This document shows, piece by piece, positions 1 to 8,593 of a stretch of DNA of 64,000 bases. The position numbers and the translations under genes were made by a program. This DNA is from Plantago major (Eukaryota > Streptophyta > Magnoliopsida > Lamiales > Plantaginaceae): assembly GCA_026545765.1 (NCBI GenBank), contig JAIFAC010000415.1:44013-108012 (forward strand), written 5' to 3'. The notes beneath the pieces are model-generated. The model made no database searches and was not told the DNA's origin. It saw only the letters and a program-made list of their open reading frames with translations. The stretch's first letter is position 1, and every line of letters starts with the position of its first letter.

Positions 1-55
1 CCAGATTTGTAATAGGTCAGATAGTCATCGTTGACTGATCAAAATGGGGGAAATT
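1..55 (+). other. 3' UTR end and polypurine tract of Copia copy 0
   Basis: This is the last internal sequence of a Copia element whose body lies left of the window. It matches 50093-50146, the same position in Copia 1, almost base for base, and ends in a purine run (AAAATGGGGGAAA) directly before the LTR. Such a tract primes plus-strand DNA synthesis. Confidence 0.8.
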
Positions 56-743
56 TGTTAGGAATATCTGTTTAGATTTTGATCAGCAACCTAATGACTT
101 ATCTTAGCTTAAAAAGGTGATTAGTACTCTTAGTTCAATTGAACACTGTAAAAGAGGAAACTCACTGAGTATGATAGTCTAGCAAATCTTGTATAGGATG
201 TTAGGTCTCAAAATGTAATTTTTATTTTCTTAAGAAGACCAAGAAGAAGGCATCCAGCAGGAAAAGATCAACGGATTTGAAGTTTTGAAGATCGCAAGAT
301 TCTTTGAAGACAAGGGTTTTCCAGAAACCTATGTCCAGATATCTTGAAAAAACAAGTGTTTCGAAACATACATGTTGCAAAAGATATCTGAGAATAAAAG
401 GCTTCTGAGAAAAGGAAAGTGCTCACAGATATCTACACTCAGATACCTTGGACATAAAATATGCTTCTGAAAAAGAAACATATTATAACAAGTTGTTCAA
501 ACAAGTGGTATCTGAAGCTATGATGATCTCTGGAAAAGAACGTGCAAAGCCTCAGAAAGCTTGCATAGTACCGTTGGCACTACATGACAAAATATAGTAC
601 AGTGCATTAAATGTGCGGGGCAAATGTCCGAACAAAAGCGGTAACCAAGAAGAAGACAAGCACATACAAGATTATATTCAGATATCAATAGTTTGAATTT
701 GATTTAACTACGGATACTATTCAAACGGCACTCAAAATTCATC

Positions 744-751
744 TATAAATA
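744..751 (+). promoter_or_regulatory. TATA box of Copia LTR (copy 0)
   Basis: TATAAATA, conserved with its flanks at 37121 and 50898 in the other two LTRs. Its position places the U3/R boundary about 30 bases downstream, so the hairpin array lies in the transcribed leader. Confidence 0.7.
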
Positions 752-1146
752 TCAACACTTAGACTGCTTGAGAACACACCTTAGAACACATTGAACTCCA
801 AGAACATTGAATACTCACACAACTGCTCTCAAGCAAACTACATACCTTCAAGCTTTACATTACCAAAGCTCTTGATTCTAAGTAGCACAAAAGTTCTAAG
901 TGTCCTGATCCTTAACGAGCATTGTTATTTGTGAAAGAGTTGAACTAAGATTTCTTATCTAAGTTTCATTCTCTTGAACACATACCATAGACTTGGGTCA
1001 GTAGAGAACAAGATACCATACATTGTAAAGTGTATTAAGTATACTTGATTCACAGAGCTATCTGAATAACTGAACAAGTTATTAAAGAAGCTCACCTGAC
1101 AATTTACCTTAACCAACACCTTAAACGGCGTGGAGTACATGAAGTA

Positions 1147-1303
1147 CTTAGTTTGGGAAACTAAGGAATAACTCTAAGGTTATTGAGCAAAGGAAGTACT
1201 TAGTTTGGGAAACTAAGGAACAGCTCAAAAGGTTTCTGAGTACAGGAAGTACTTGGCTGTGAAAGCCGGGGAATAACTCAGGGGGAATACTTGGTTGGGA
1301 ACC
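1147..1303 (+). repeat. Tandem ~50-bp repeats with GGG-loop hairpins
   Basis: Units begin GGAAGTACTT. The first two hold the palindrome CTTAGTTT-GGG-AAACTAAG (1147-1165, 1199-1217); the next two hold GGCT/AGCC (255-267 of the 1-kb block) and GGTT-GGG-AACC (1293-1303). The stem sequences differ between units but remain paired. Equivalent arrays are at 37505-37715 and 51287-51510. Confidence 0.75.
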
Positions 1304-1652
1304 TAGTGCATTTAGGAATCAAGAAAAGATATCTGTAAGGTTACCTCATTTATCTTAGTGGATTCTAGGTCTGAGAAAGACCGAAGTGGATTAGTTGAAG
1401 GATTACGCCACCTTCAGATACCACTATAAAAAGACTTGTGTTATTTACTTTCTGCAGTTTATTACTTGTTTTACTTATATTGCAAAGTACTTACACTTAT
1501 CTTCTTGAACACGTGCACTTATATCGAAGTCTTCCGCTCTCGAAATTAAGTATCGATATCTTCGCAGATATCGAGAAATCGCTTATCGACAAAAGTTTTA
1601 AAGACTATTCACCCCCTAGTCTTTTACTTTGCCGTTATCTGGACCAACATTA

Positions 1653-1985
1653 AGTATGTATGTAGTAGTTTTGATTTGATAAATTCGTATATGTACTAGA
1701 TTACGAGGATTTAGTTAAGTGTTTTTTGACTATTTGGTGATTACATTAACGTAAAATACATGTAACTTATAATTTATAACCGGTATTAACGGGTTGAATT
1801 AATGGTTAAAATTGGATTGTTAATTAGTATATTAATGTTAAGTATTGTAGTAGTTTTTATTTTGATAAATTCGTACATGTACTAGATTAGGAGGATTTAG
1901 TTAAGTGTTTTGAGACCATTTGCTGATTATATTAACGTAAAATACATGTAACTTATAATTTATAAGTCGTAGTAAGGGGTTGATA
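1653..1985 (+). repeat. Direct duplication of ~188 bp
   Basis: The block starting 1653 is repeated from 1841. Both copies share runs such as TGTACTAGATTA and ACATGTAACTTATAATTTAT, with scattered differences. It lies in the CACTA interior upstream of ORF1. Confidence 0.75.
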
Positions 1986-2348
1986 TTGTTAAAATACGTG
2001 GAAAATTTTGTAACATATCGAATACTTAATAATTAATCATGAAATTATAAGGAACGTATTCTAATTAATTAACAATTAATCTCGGAAGAATTGGAATCGA
2101 TCTAATCAATTCAATACGATCTAATCATTTGAAACGTGTCAGGTTAAAAACGTATCTAATGAATTCCGACCGTTCATGGATGTAGGATCGCATTTGTGTA
2201 AATGATGCGAGTTTGTAGGAGTTTTGTAAAAGGGGTTCAAGGTTTCATCGCGTTTGCGATGGGACGTCCGGCTTGTGTAAATGGGGGGTTGATAAAGTGT
2301 CCTTGCACATTGGAAACCTACAGCGATATTCGAGCACTTTAGACGTAA

Positions 2349-3733
2349 TGGATTCATGCTTGAGTATCATGTATGAAGCACCGTCCATGGAATACCTCCA
2401 ATGGAGGGAGAGGCGGGGGTTGGGGACGCCTATTGAGTACTTCGATGAGTTGCGGGTAAGTTAAAATCTGACATTCATTTAATTACTTGTTATTATAATT
2501 GTTGTTTTAATATGTGAGTGGTATGTTAGCCACTGTATGTGAGTGATATGTTAGCCACTTTATTTGGGTGATATGTTAGTCACCGTTGTGTTAGTAAAAT
2601 TTAGGACAATGTGAGTGGTATGTTAGCCACTATACGTGAGTGGTATGTTAGCCACTTTGTTTGGGTGATATGTTAGTCACCATTTATGTTATGTTGTTTT
2701 ATCTTTTTAAATTGATGTAGACGGATACCTATAAAATTTGAATGTTGTTTGAAATTGAAAATGTAGAAGTCGTACTACATTCCCAGCAGGTTGCTCCCCG
2801 AGATATGGCGTGTTTACGAGACAGTGGGGTCTGCTCGATACAGGGATATGGTTAGTACTTGGAAAAGAATTTGGGAGCAGAGACTTCCAAGGCCTCAACA
2901 GGTTGATCCATAGGAGTGGGCCCTTTGGGAGGCATACTGGAGACGAACTGATGTCCAAAATAATGCCGCCATCAACAAAGAGAACCAGATGTCTCAGTCT
3001 GAGGGAGCAGGAAAGGCCGTTCACCACCTTGGTAGGCGATCTACTATCACTGATCATTATAAATCGGTATGTAAGTGTATATGTATATATGTTTGTTGTC
3101 AATTTAGCATGTACGTGTATTTATAACTTGTGAGATGATAAATGCTGCATATATATGTTGTTCAGTTGGCAAAGGGGGAGGTGAAATCCAAGTTTGACAT
3201 CTTCAAAAAGGCCAAGCTCAGGGACGGCAAATGGACTGACTGCAGGGCCGAGTCTATTGCGGTATGTTTATGCTGGTTAAAGTTCATATTTGTACACTAC
3301 AAGTTGTTTTATAAAAACAGTAACTGATTATCATAACTGCAATTTACGGTTTCAGGCTGAGATTGATGCTCGGGTACAGAGGGAGGAGGAGGAAACGGGT
3401 GACGTGCTGTCAACTGAACAAGTTGACAAAATCTTCTTGGAGGTCAACCAACCGAACAACAAAGGCCGAATATATGGACTCGGGAGCCTCGGTTATACGT
3501 TGGCTAGTCCTGGCTCCTCATCAACATCCCAGCAGCCTAGACAGCAGGTTTTCACACAGGCTCAGGTCTCGGAGTTGGTGCAGTCTCAGGTTTCTGAACA
3601 TGTTGCCAGACTAGCAGAGGAGATGGAGCGGCGCAACACACAGCTGAGGGAGGAGATGAACGAGCAGCTTCGGTTGCAGATGGAGGCTTTCATGTCCAAG
3701 TTTAGTCAGCACCCACCCCCGTTTGGTAGCTAG
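2349..3733 (+). pseudogene. CACTA ORF1-type protein (Ptta/En/Spm, Transposase_24-like)
   Basis: Exons can be read with GT-AG introns: one ending near 2458 (donor GGTAAGT), one about 2773-3066, one 3166-3261 (donor GTATGT) and a last one 3356-3733. The third exon frame holds EWALWEAYWRR followed by HLGRRSTITDHYKS, the family pattern of an aromatic block then a Gly-Ser/Thr segment. The last exon has the conserved GRIYGLGS motif and a C-terminal glutamine/glutamate-rich coiled coil ending at PPPFGS. In these elements the product is thought to bind subterminal repeats and assist the transposase. A TAG at 2911-2913 replaces what looks like a CAG codon, so this copy is broken. The joint between the first two exons is uncertain in phase, and the true start is not fixed. 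Confidence 0.7.
2514..2681 (+). repeat. Minisatellite in CACTA intron
   Basis: About six irregular units of GTGAGTGGTATGTTAGCCACT and variants (GTGATATGTTAGTCAC) lie between two exons. Each unit contains a short inverted repeat (AGTGG/CCACT or GTGA/TCAC). Confidence 0.8.
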
Positions 3734-3975
3734 TTATGTTTATAGTTTGTTCTTGATCTATGTACGTTCAGATATATTCTCCTTAGATTTGTTTGGATAA
3801 TTAAGACTTATTTGGATCTACGGTTTGTTAACTTATGAATGATTTATGATTGATTAAAACATTTTTCGTATTCTACATTTATTATCGAGCATTATATTGA
3901 TTAAATAGGTGAAATACGAAAAACAGGTATTAATTAATTAAAAAAAATTTAAAAACTGTTAAATTGAACGACTGA

Positions 3976-4230
3976 TAGATTCTATCCGTCGCTGATAGTT
4001 TCGACGGATAGATTCTATCCGTCGCTGATACTAACGACGGATAGAATCTATCCGTCGCCAATAATAAAAATAAAAAAAATAAAAAAACGGTCAAACTCTT
4101 CCTCCGTCGTTATATCCGTCGCAAATTTGCAACAGATATTTTATCCGTCGGAATGGAACTCCGTGGCTCGACGAAGTTCCTATCCGTCGCTAAAGGATGG
4201 GGCGACGGATTAGTGGCTTGGGGCGACGGA
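3976..4230 (+). repeat. CACTA subterminal repeats
   Basis: Repeated GCGACGGAT / ATCCGTCGC words in both orientations, several paired into palindromes around GATAGATTCTATC. In CACTA elements such arrays bind the element-encoded ORF1 protein. Confidence 0.85.
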
Positions 4231-4237
4231 CCCCGAT

Positions 4238-4256
4238 CCTTTTTTTTTTTGTAGTG
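4238..4256 (+). repeat. CACTA right terminal inverted repeat
   Basis: CCTTTTTTTTTTTGTAGTG; its complement begins CACTACAAAAAA. This defines the right end of the element. Confidence 0.82.
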
Positions 4257-4278
4257 AAACTTTGATATTGACACATCA
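4257..4278 (+). repeat. Tip of 5' LTR of element A
   Basis: These bases repeat 10112-10133, the end of the 3' LTR. The rest of the 5' LTR is beyond the CACTA insertion. Confidence 0.75.
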
Positions 4279-4284
4279 AGTTTT

Positions 4285-4302
4285 TGGCACCGCTGCCGGG
4301 GA
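4285..4302 (+). promoter_or_regulatory. tRNA primer binding site of element A
   Basis: TGGCACCGCTGCCGGGGA lies six bases after the LTR. It closely resembles the tRNA-Asp-complementary primer site described for Athila-type elements. The same word occurs at 31761 and, inverted and altered, at 22570. Confidence 0.8.
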
Positions 4303-4541
4303 CTTAACTCCTTTGTTAAAGTTTACGAATTCTTGTTACAGTATTTTTACTTTCTGTATTTTTAATTCACTATTTTTTCTGTTCTCTGCGCCTAACGCAT
4401 CCCTTTTCAGGTAGTGCATGAACGGGAGAAGATGTCTTGATTCACCCATTGTACCATTTATTGACGATATCGATAGGCATTGCAAAGAGCGAGAAGGATC
4501 GAGGAGACAAGAAGTGCAATTATTTCAAAGAAGATATCGAA

Positions 4542-5774
4542 ATGGCTAACGAACCACCACCTTCCATGGCTGTTATCTTCGCACCACCTCTGGGCAATCA
4601 CCTCCCCAGCATTGTCGTCCCGGATAATGTGAGGAATTTTGATATTAAGGGCCATCTTATGGCCCTACTTTCGAAGTTCTATGGGCAGAAGAATGAGGAT
4701 GTTATGGGATTTCTGTTAGAGCTGGAGTTGTTCATTGGGAGCCTAGCTAAGGGTGAGGGTGTTACTGATAATGATCTAAGGATGAAGGTTTGCCCTCTGT
4801 GTTTGAATGACAAGGCACGGACGTGGATGAATGGCTTGGACGAAGGAAGCCTAACCACATGGCCCCAGGTATACAGTGCATTCATGCAAACCTATTACCC
4901 CCAGTCTAAAACTTTTGTGATTAGGCAACAAATCAGCACTTTTACCCAGATGTATGACGAGTCTCTATATGAGGCGTGGGATAGGTTCAAGGGTCTTCTC
5001 TCTCAATGTCCTCATCACAGGTATCCACAGACTGATTTGAATCAGTATTTCTATGACGGATTAAATGAGAACCAGCAAGCTTTAATAGATGTGTCTTGTG
5101 GGGGTAGCATGATGGAGCTAACCGCAGATGCTCTAAAGGACAATTTCGCTAAGCTGGCACAGAATAACCAGCACAGGAACCCCAGGAGAAACACCAGGGG
5201 GCAAAGAGATGAAGCAAACGCCACTTATGACAAAGGACAGGGATCGAGCACAGAGATTGCAGCGCTTACCAATGAAATCAAGCAACATAAGGCACATGCC
5301 TTTAACAGCAGCCCCAGCTTATCTACTGAAGTTTGTGGAGTCATCAAGAACCCTGGACACGGAGCTAATATGTGCAGGTCTGATCTAGCCATAGAAAGGA
5401 AGCAGCCTGAAGCGAAAGCACCACAGGAGGAGGTATACTTGGTCCAGCAGGGACCAGATGGGAAACCGGTTTACTTGCAGAAAAGGAACAACTTCAATGC
5501 GCAACGAGGAGGGTACCAGCAACCTCCCACCAATCACTTTAATCGACAGGGTGATAGATCCCTGTTAAGCTATGCCAATAATAATTGCGAGAACCCAACC
5601 CCAAGAGTTCAGGAGGTCCAAGCAGCAGGTAGCTCTGGATTAGCTGTTGATTTTAGGAGCTTCATGAACGAGTCGCGAGAGTTTATGCGCGAGACCAAGG
5701 TATACCGCCAGTCCACCGACTTCCGTATTGGGAAGCTGGAGAAGGACAACAACAAGATCCAAGACGTTCTTTAG
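4542..5774 (+). pseudogene. Gag of element A (Retrotrans_gag family)
   Basis: The protein has the plant gypsy gag core: a KARTWMNGL segment, WPQVYSAFMQTYYP, then FTQMYDESLYEAWDRFKGLLSQCPHH and a DALKDNFAKLAQNN stretch. This is capsid-like and would form particles. A later CGVIKNPGHGANMC resembles a zinc knuckle lacking its second cysteine. The C-terminal part is glutamine-rich and charged. I chose the ATG at 4542; the frame is open back to 4437 without an ATG, and a second frame over 4455-4545 reads as a plausible Athila leader, suggesting a frameshift. The ORF ends in TAG TAG (5772-5777), after which the same frame continues into protease, so gag and protease were probably one ORF. Confidence 0.82.
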
Positions 5775-5837
5775 TAGCTACTTGAGAAGAACCAGGAGAG
5801 GGAGAAAGGAAAATTCCCTGGTGCCCCTGATAGGGCA

Positions 5838-6719
5838 ATGGCGATCAAGGTTATAACAGAAACTCCGGTTGAGGTGACCATTTCGGGAGATGAGACCCGT
5901 GTTGAGGTTTCAAAACAGATTTGTGCAACTTGTAGGTGTGCATCATTTGTTCCGATTACTAGAGAAGTGATAGTGGAAGAGGTGATAACCCCCGGTAATC
6001 CTGTTGATGAGTTGAATCCCGAGCAAGAGGGAGATACAGGTATTTTGGATCAGGATCTAGTTTCTGGAGCAGATGAGGATTCTGCGAGTATGGTGAGCAC
6101 TCCGGAGGTAGGAGCAAGTTGCATGTCGACCAAGGAAGAAGAGGGCATGGTGAATGGAACAGAGTACCCCCTAGGTAAGAAGAGCTTTAATATTGTAGTG
6201 GGGATGGGTACCTCGAAGGTCATAGCAACCTTGGATACTGGAGCTACCGTTAGCACTATTCCGTACAGCATCTTCAAAGGATGTAGTTTCACGGGACTGG
6301 AGGAGATGAAAGCTCGTCTCTTGATGGCAGATGGGTCGCATAGGAGGCTTGTTGGACTGGCAAGGGATGTTGCAGTCAAGCTGAATGGGGAGACGATCCT
6401 CACCGATTTTGTTGTCTTGAAAGATGTTCGAGAAGAACAGAAGAAAGCACCCGATACAGTCTTACTTGGGTGTCCATTTTTACTCGCCTCTAAAATGGAC
6501 ATTAGTGTGTTTAGGCGCACAACGACTTATGAGGTGAATGGTCGAGTGGCAATAGTGAAGGCATTAGACTACCTCCCTAAGGATTTTATTCGGGAGGAGT
6601 ATTCTGCGGGTTTCGTTGGACCTGTCTATGTACTCTCTCAGAAACAGGATAAAGATGTGCAAGCAAGGGGAAGTCTAGTACCCAGCATCGTGACAACTAG
6701 AGTGCGAAAGTCAAGCTAG
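5838..6719 (+). pseudogene. Retroviral-type aspartic protease of element A
   Basis: In frame with gag after two stops. The active site LDTGATVS is at about residues 132-139 from the first ATG, followed by LLMADGS, a DFVVL strand and LLGCPFLL, the expected order of a retropepsin. It would cut the gag polyprotein. The first 100 residues are acidic linker. The ORF stops at 6719 with no sign of reverse transcriptase beyond it. The protease domain itself is open and its catalytic motif intact; only its link to gag is lost. Confidence 0.8.
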
Positions 6720-6870
6720 AGACGTAAAACAAGTCCCAGGTTTTACTTGCTTTTTAGATAGCTTGCATTGCATTCACATATTCTTCCATTAAATTAGTTG
6801 CATTCACGTTTACTTCCTTCTATTTAAAAAAAAAATGGAAAAAATTTGAGTACGAGATGCCAGACCGACA
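6720..6870. other. Non-coding spacer in element A
   Basis: An AT-rich stretch with an A run at 6827-6834. I see no gene or motif. Confidence 0.5.
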
Positions 6871-7093
6871 GGCGCCCGCCAACTTCTAAGTTGGCAGACG
6901 CCAAGTCAGTCCAGTGTCCATTCGCGGACGCCAAGTATACTTGGCGGGCGCCAATGGCCACTGGACCAAGTTGGCGCCCGCCAACCGGTAGCTGGCGTCC
7001 GCCAACTTCCGAGTTAGCGGACGCCAACGAAGAATCTTGGCGCCCGCCAAGATTCAACTTGGCGAACGCCAAGTTGGGTCCTGGCGGGCGCCA
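6871..7093 (+). repeat. GC-rich palindromic repeats, internal block of A
   Basis: At least eight copies of TTGGCG-NN-CGCCAA, mostly with GG or CC in the middle, in AT-rich surroundings. A related block occurs within the LTR at 8911-9081, and both share CCAGTGT next to the repeats, so they are probably copies of one another. The open frames across it simply reflect GC content. Confidence 0.85.
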
Positions 7094-7300
7094 AGATTCT
7101 TCCTTAGCCCCTTTCTAGCCGTTTTTTACGTTCTTTTCGCCTGCTAGCTCGGTTCTTTATTTTCTAACGTTCTTCTTGAGTATCAGGTTATCTCCTCAAC
7201 CTCTCTGCATCTTGGAAACCTTCAATCAGAGAAGCCTCTGTCTTATCAACTCTCTACCTTTTCTCTTTTCATTCGTTTTCTCGAGGGCGAGCACGAGTTC

Positions 7301-7315
7301 AGGTTTGGGGAGGGG
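7301..7315 (+). repeat. Internal polypurine-like motif 1 of A
   Basis: AGGTTTGGGGAGGGG, preceded by CGAGCACGAGTTC. It resembles the true tract at 8581-8593. Confidence 0.65.
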
Positions 7316-7772
7316 TGTTTCGAGTTTAGATCTGCCTTAGGCTTCTTACTTGCATGTTTTCGGATGTGTTTCCTTCTCAGTATTTCATACTTTGTTTTGT
7401 ATTTCTTATTCGCGTATGTCAGTCTGTTGAGTCTAAGTCTGTCTCCCAAGTCGAGCGTCTATTGCATGTACTAAACCTATTTAATGCTTTTGCTTTGACT
7501 GATCCTTGACTATTAGCAGTTTGCATGTTTAAGTTTGCTAAGTTCGTTTATGTTGTAAATAGAAAGTTTGTTCTAATTCTGTAGTCCAAAAGCCTGTGAG
7601 TAAACCGTAACCGATGAAAAAATATTGTACCGGCGCCTGTGTGATTTAATTCGGGAAGTTCAAACTCCCTTGTTTGCGCCTCATCATTCTCATGTGTGCT
7701 CGGTATAAGTTAAGTATGACGAACGACATATTTTACATTCTTATTTGCTTATGCCAAACCCGTTCCAAGAAC

Positions 7773-7788
7773 AGGTTTGGGGAGGAAG
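7773..7788 (+). repeat. Internal polypurine-like motif 2 of A
   Basis: AGGTTTGGGGAGGAAG preceded by AAGAAC; second internal copy of the polypurine word. Confidence 0.65.
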
Positions 7789-7849
7789 TTTATGTGCCCT
7801 ACTTGTATTGATAAAGACTGTGTTCAGGTTATTCGTTCTCTCAAAAATT

Positions 7850-8035
7850 AAATAAGTCTCAGAGTGGATCTATGGTACTAGTTACCACCGTTAGTCGTGT
7901 TGGGCACGTTTCAGATACTATGTACCGGCGTGGCCCTTAAAAGCTATATGTCCGTGAGGGTTGATGGCGTAATTAAACCAAAGACGCACAAAAGTGCGGA
8001 CTATCGGTAAAACATACACTACCAAAAAATTGAGA
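7850..8035 (+). other. Conserved non-coding module (element A copy)
   Basis: The block contains GTGGATCTATGG, CGTGTTGGGCACGTT, GTGGCCCTTAAAAGCTA, GAGGGTTGATGGC and CACAAAAGTGC in this order. The same words in the same order occur in reverse orientation at 17560-17725 (element B) and 52160-52350 (element D). It has no shared open frame and sits upstream of the polypurine tract in each case. Its role is unknown; an RNA function such as dimerisation or packaging is possible. Confidence 0.7.
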
Positions 8036-8580
8036 CAAAAAAAATATATAAGCATATGGGTCAAATATAAGACTGCAAAAAAGATTATGCAAAAAATGAA
8101 AAATATAAATATTGAAGAAAGAGAGAACGATTGCCTTTTTATGAGTCTACTGCTGATTGTTACAGAGCTATGAAAAAGTCCCTTCCGACTTAACTGATTG
8201 AGTACATTGCATGAGGTATTTGAGGCATCTTTGTGACGCAAGTCACCTTCCTTATCTCTTTATATTCTTGAGTGATTACCCCTACTAGACACTTCTAGGA
8301 GTGTGAGAGAATAGATGCATAGGATCCACTTGTGAGGGACTACTGTGTTAGATTTAAGTTATATTTACTTTGAAAATGAACTTTTTGAACTTGTGCATGT
8401 TATTCTGTGAATGTCAGTGTGATGTCAAAGCTTCTGCATTTTTTGGGCTTATTGTGTGCAATCGTAGACTCGGTAGCTTGGGGGCTAGAATTTATTTTGT
8501 GTCTATGTGTTTTTACGTGTTTTTTTTCCCTTTTTCTAGGTTTTTTAGAGAGTCTGTTGCTTGAGGACAAGCAAGAGTTC
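8036..8580. other. 3' non-coding region of element A
   Basis: AT-rich sequence with short chance ORFs. It ends in GAGGACAAGCAAGAG just before the polypurine tract. No gene is recognised. Confidence 0.5.
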
Positions 8581-8593
8581 GGTTTGGGGAGTT
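8581..8593 (+). promoter_or_regulatory. Polypurine tract of element A
   Basis: GGTTTGGGGAGTT immediately precedes the TGATGAC start of the 3' LTR. Confidence 0.75.

Larger units (their letters stand above)
56..1649 (+). repeat. 3' LTR of SIRE-like Copia copy 0
   Basis: The LTR starts TGTTAG after the polypurine tract and ends CCAACA. Two further copies of the same LTR lie at 36356-38049 and 50147-51839. It contains a TATA box near 744, a tandem hairpin array near 1147-1303 and a pyrimidine-rich end. It sits in CACTA sequence; the base run TTAAG after it would be half of a 5-bp target duplication, but the other half is outside the window. Short ORFs inside it are not genes. This copy keeps CTG and CAG words where Copia 1 shows CTC, CGTA or CCG. 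Confidence 0.88.
1650..4256 (+). mobile_element. CACTA (En/Spm) transposon, 3' part
   Basis: The right end is GTAGTG preceded by a T run, the complement of the CACTACAAAAA terminal repeat typical of CACTA elements. Just inside are many copies of ATCCGTCGC and its complement, the usual CACTA subterminal repeats. An intron-containing ORF1-type gene (2349-3733) reads toward this end. The left half is missing from the window because Copia copy 0 is inserted in it. To the right the sequence resumes as the last 22 bases of an Athila LTR (compare 10112-10133), so the CACTA was inserted in the 5' LTR of element A. The 3-bp target duplication cannot be checked without the left end. Confidence 0.82.

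Noticed and set aside
1438-1653. 71-residue ORF at the end of the Copia LTR
   Set aside because: Within the LTR, not conserved as a frame in the other two LTR copies.
6824-7118. Overlapping ORFs of about 82-90 residues on both strands in the GC-rich block
   Set aside because: They arise from GGCGNNCGCC palindromes read in any frame; low-complexity residues, no start context and no relatives I recognise.
7918-8241. 107-residue minus-strand ORF with hydrophobic stretches
   Set aside because: Lies over the conserved non-coding module and AT-rich sequence; the B and D copies do not keep the frame.
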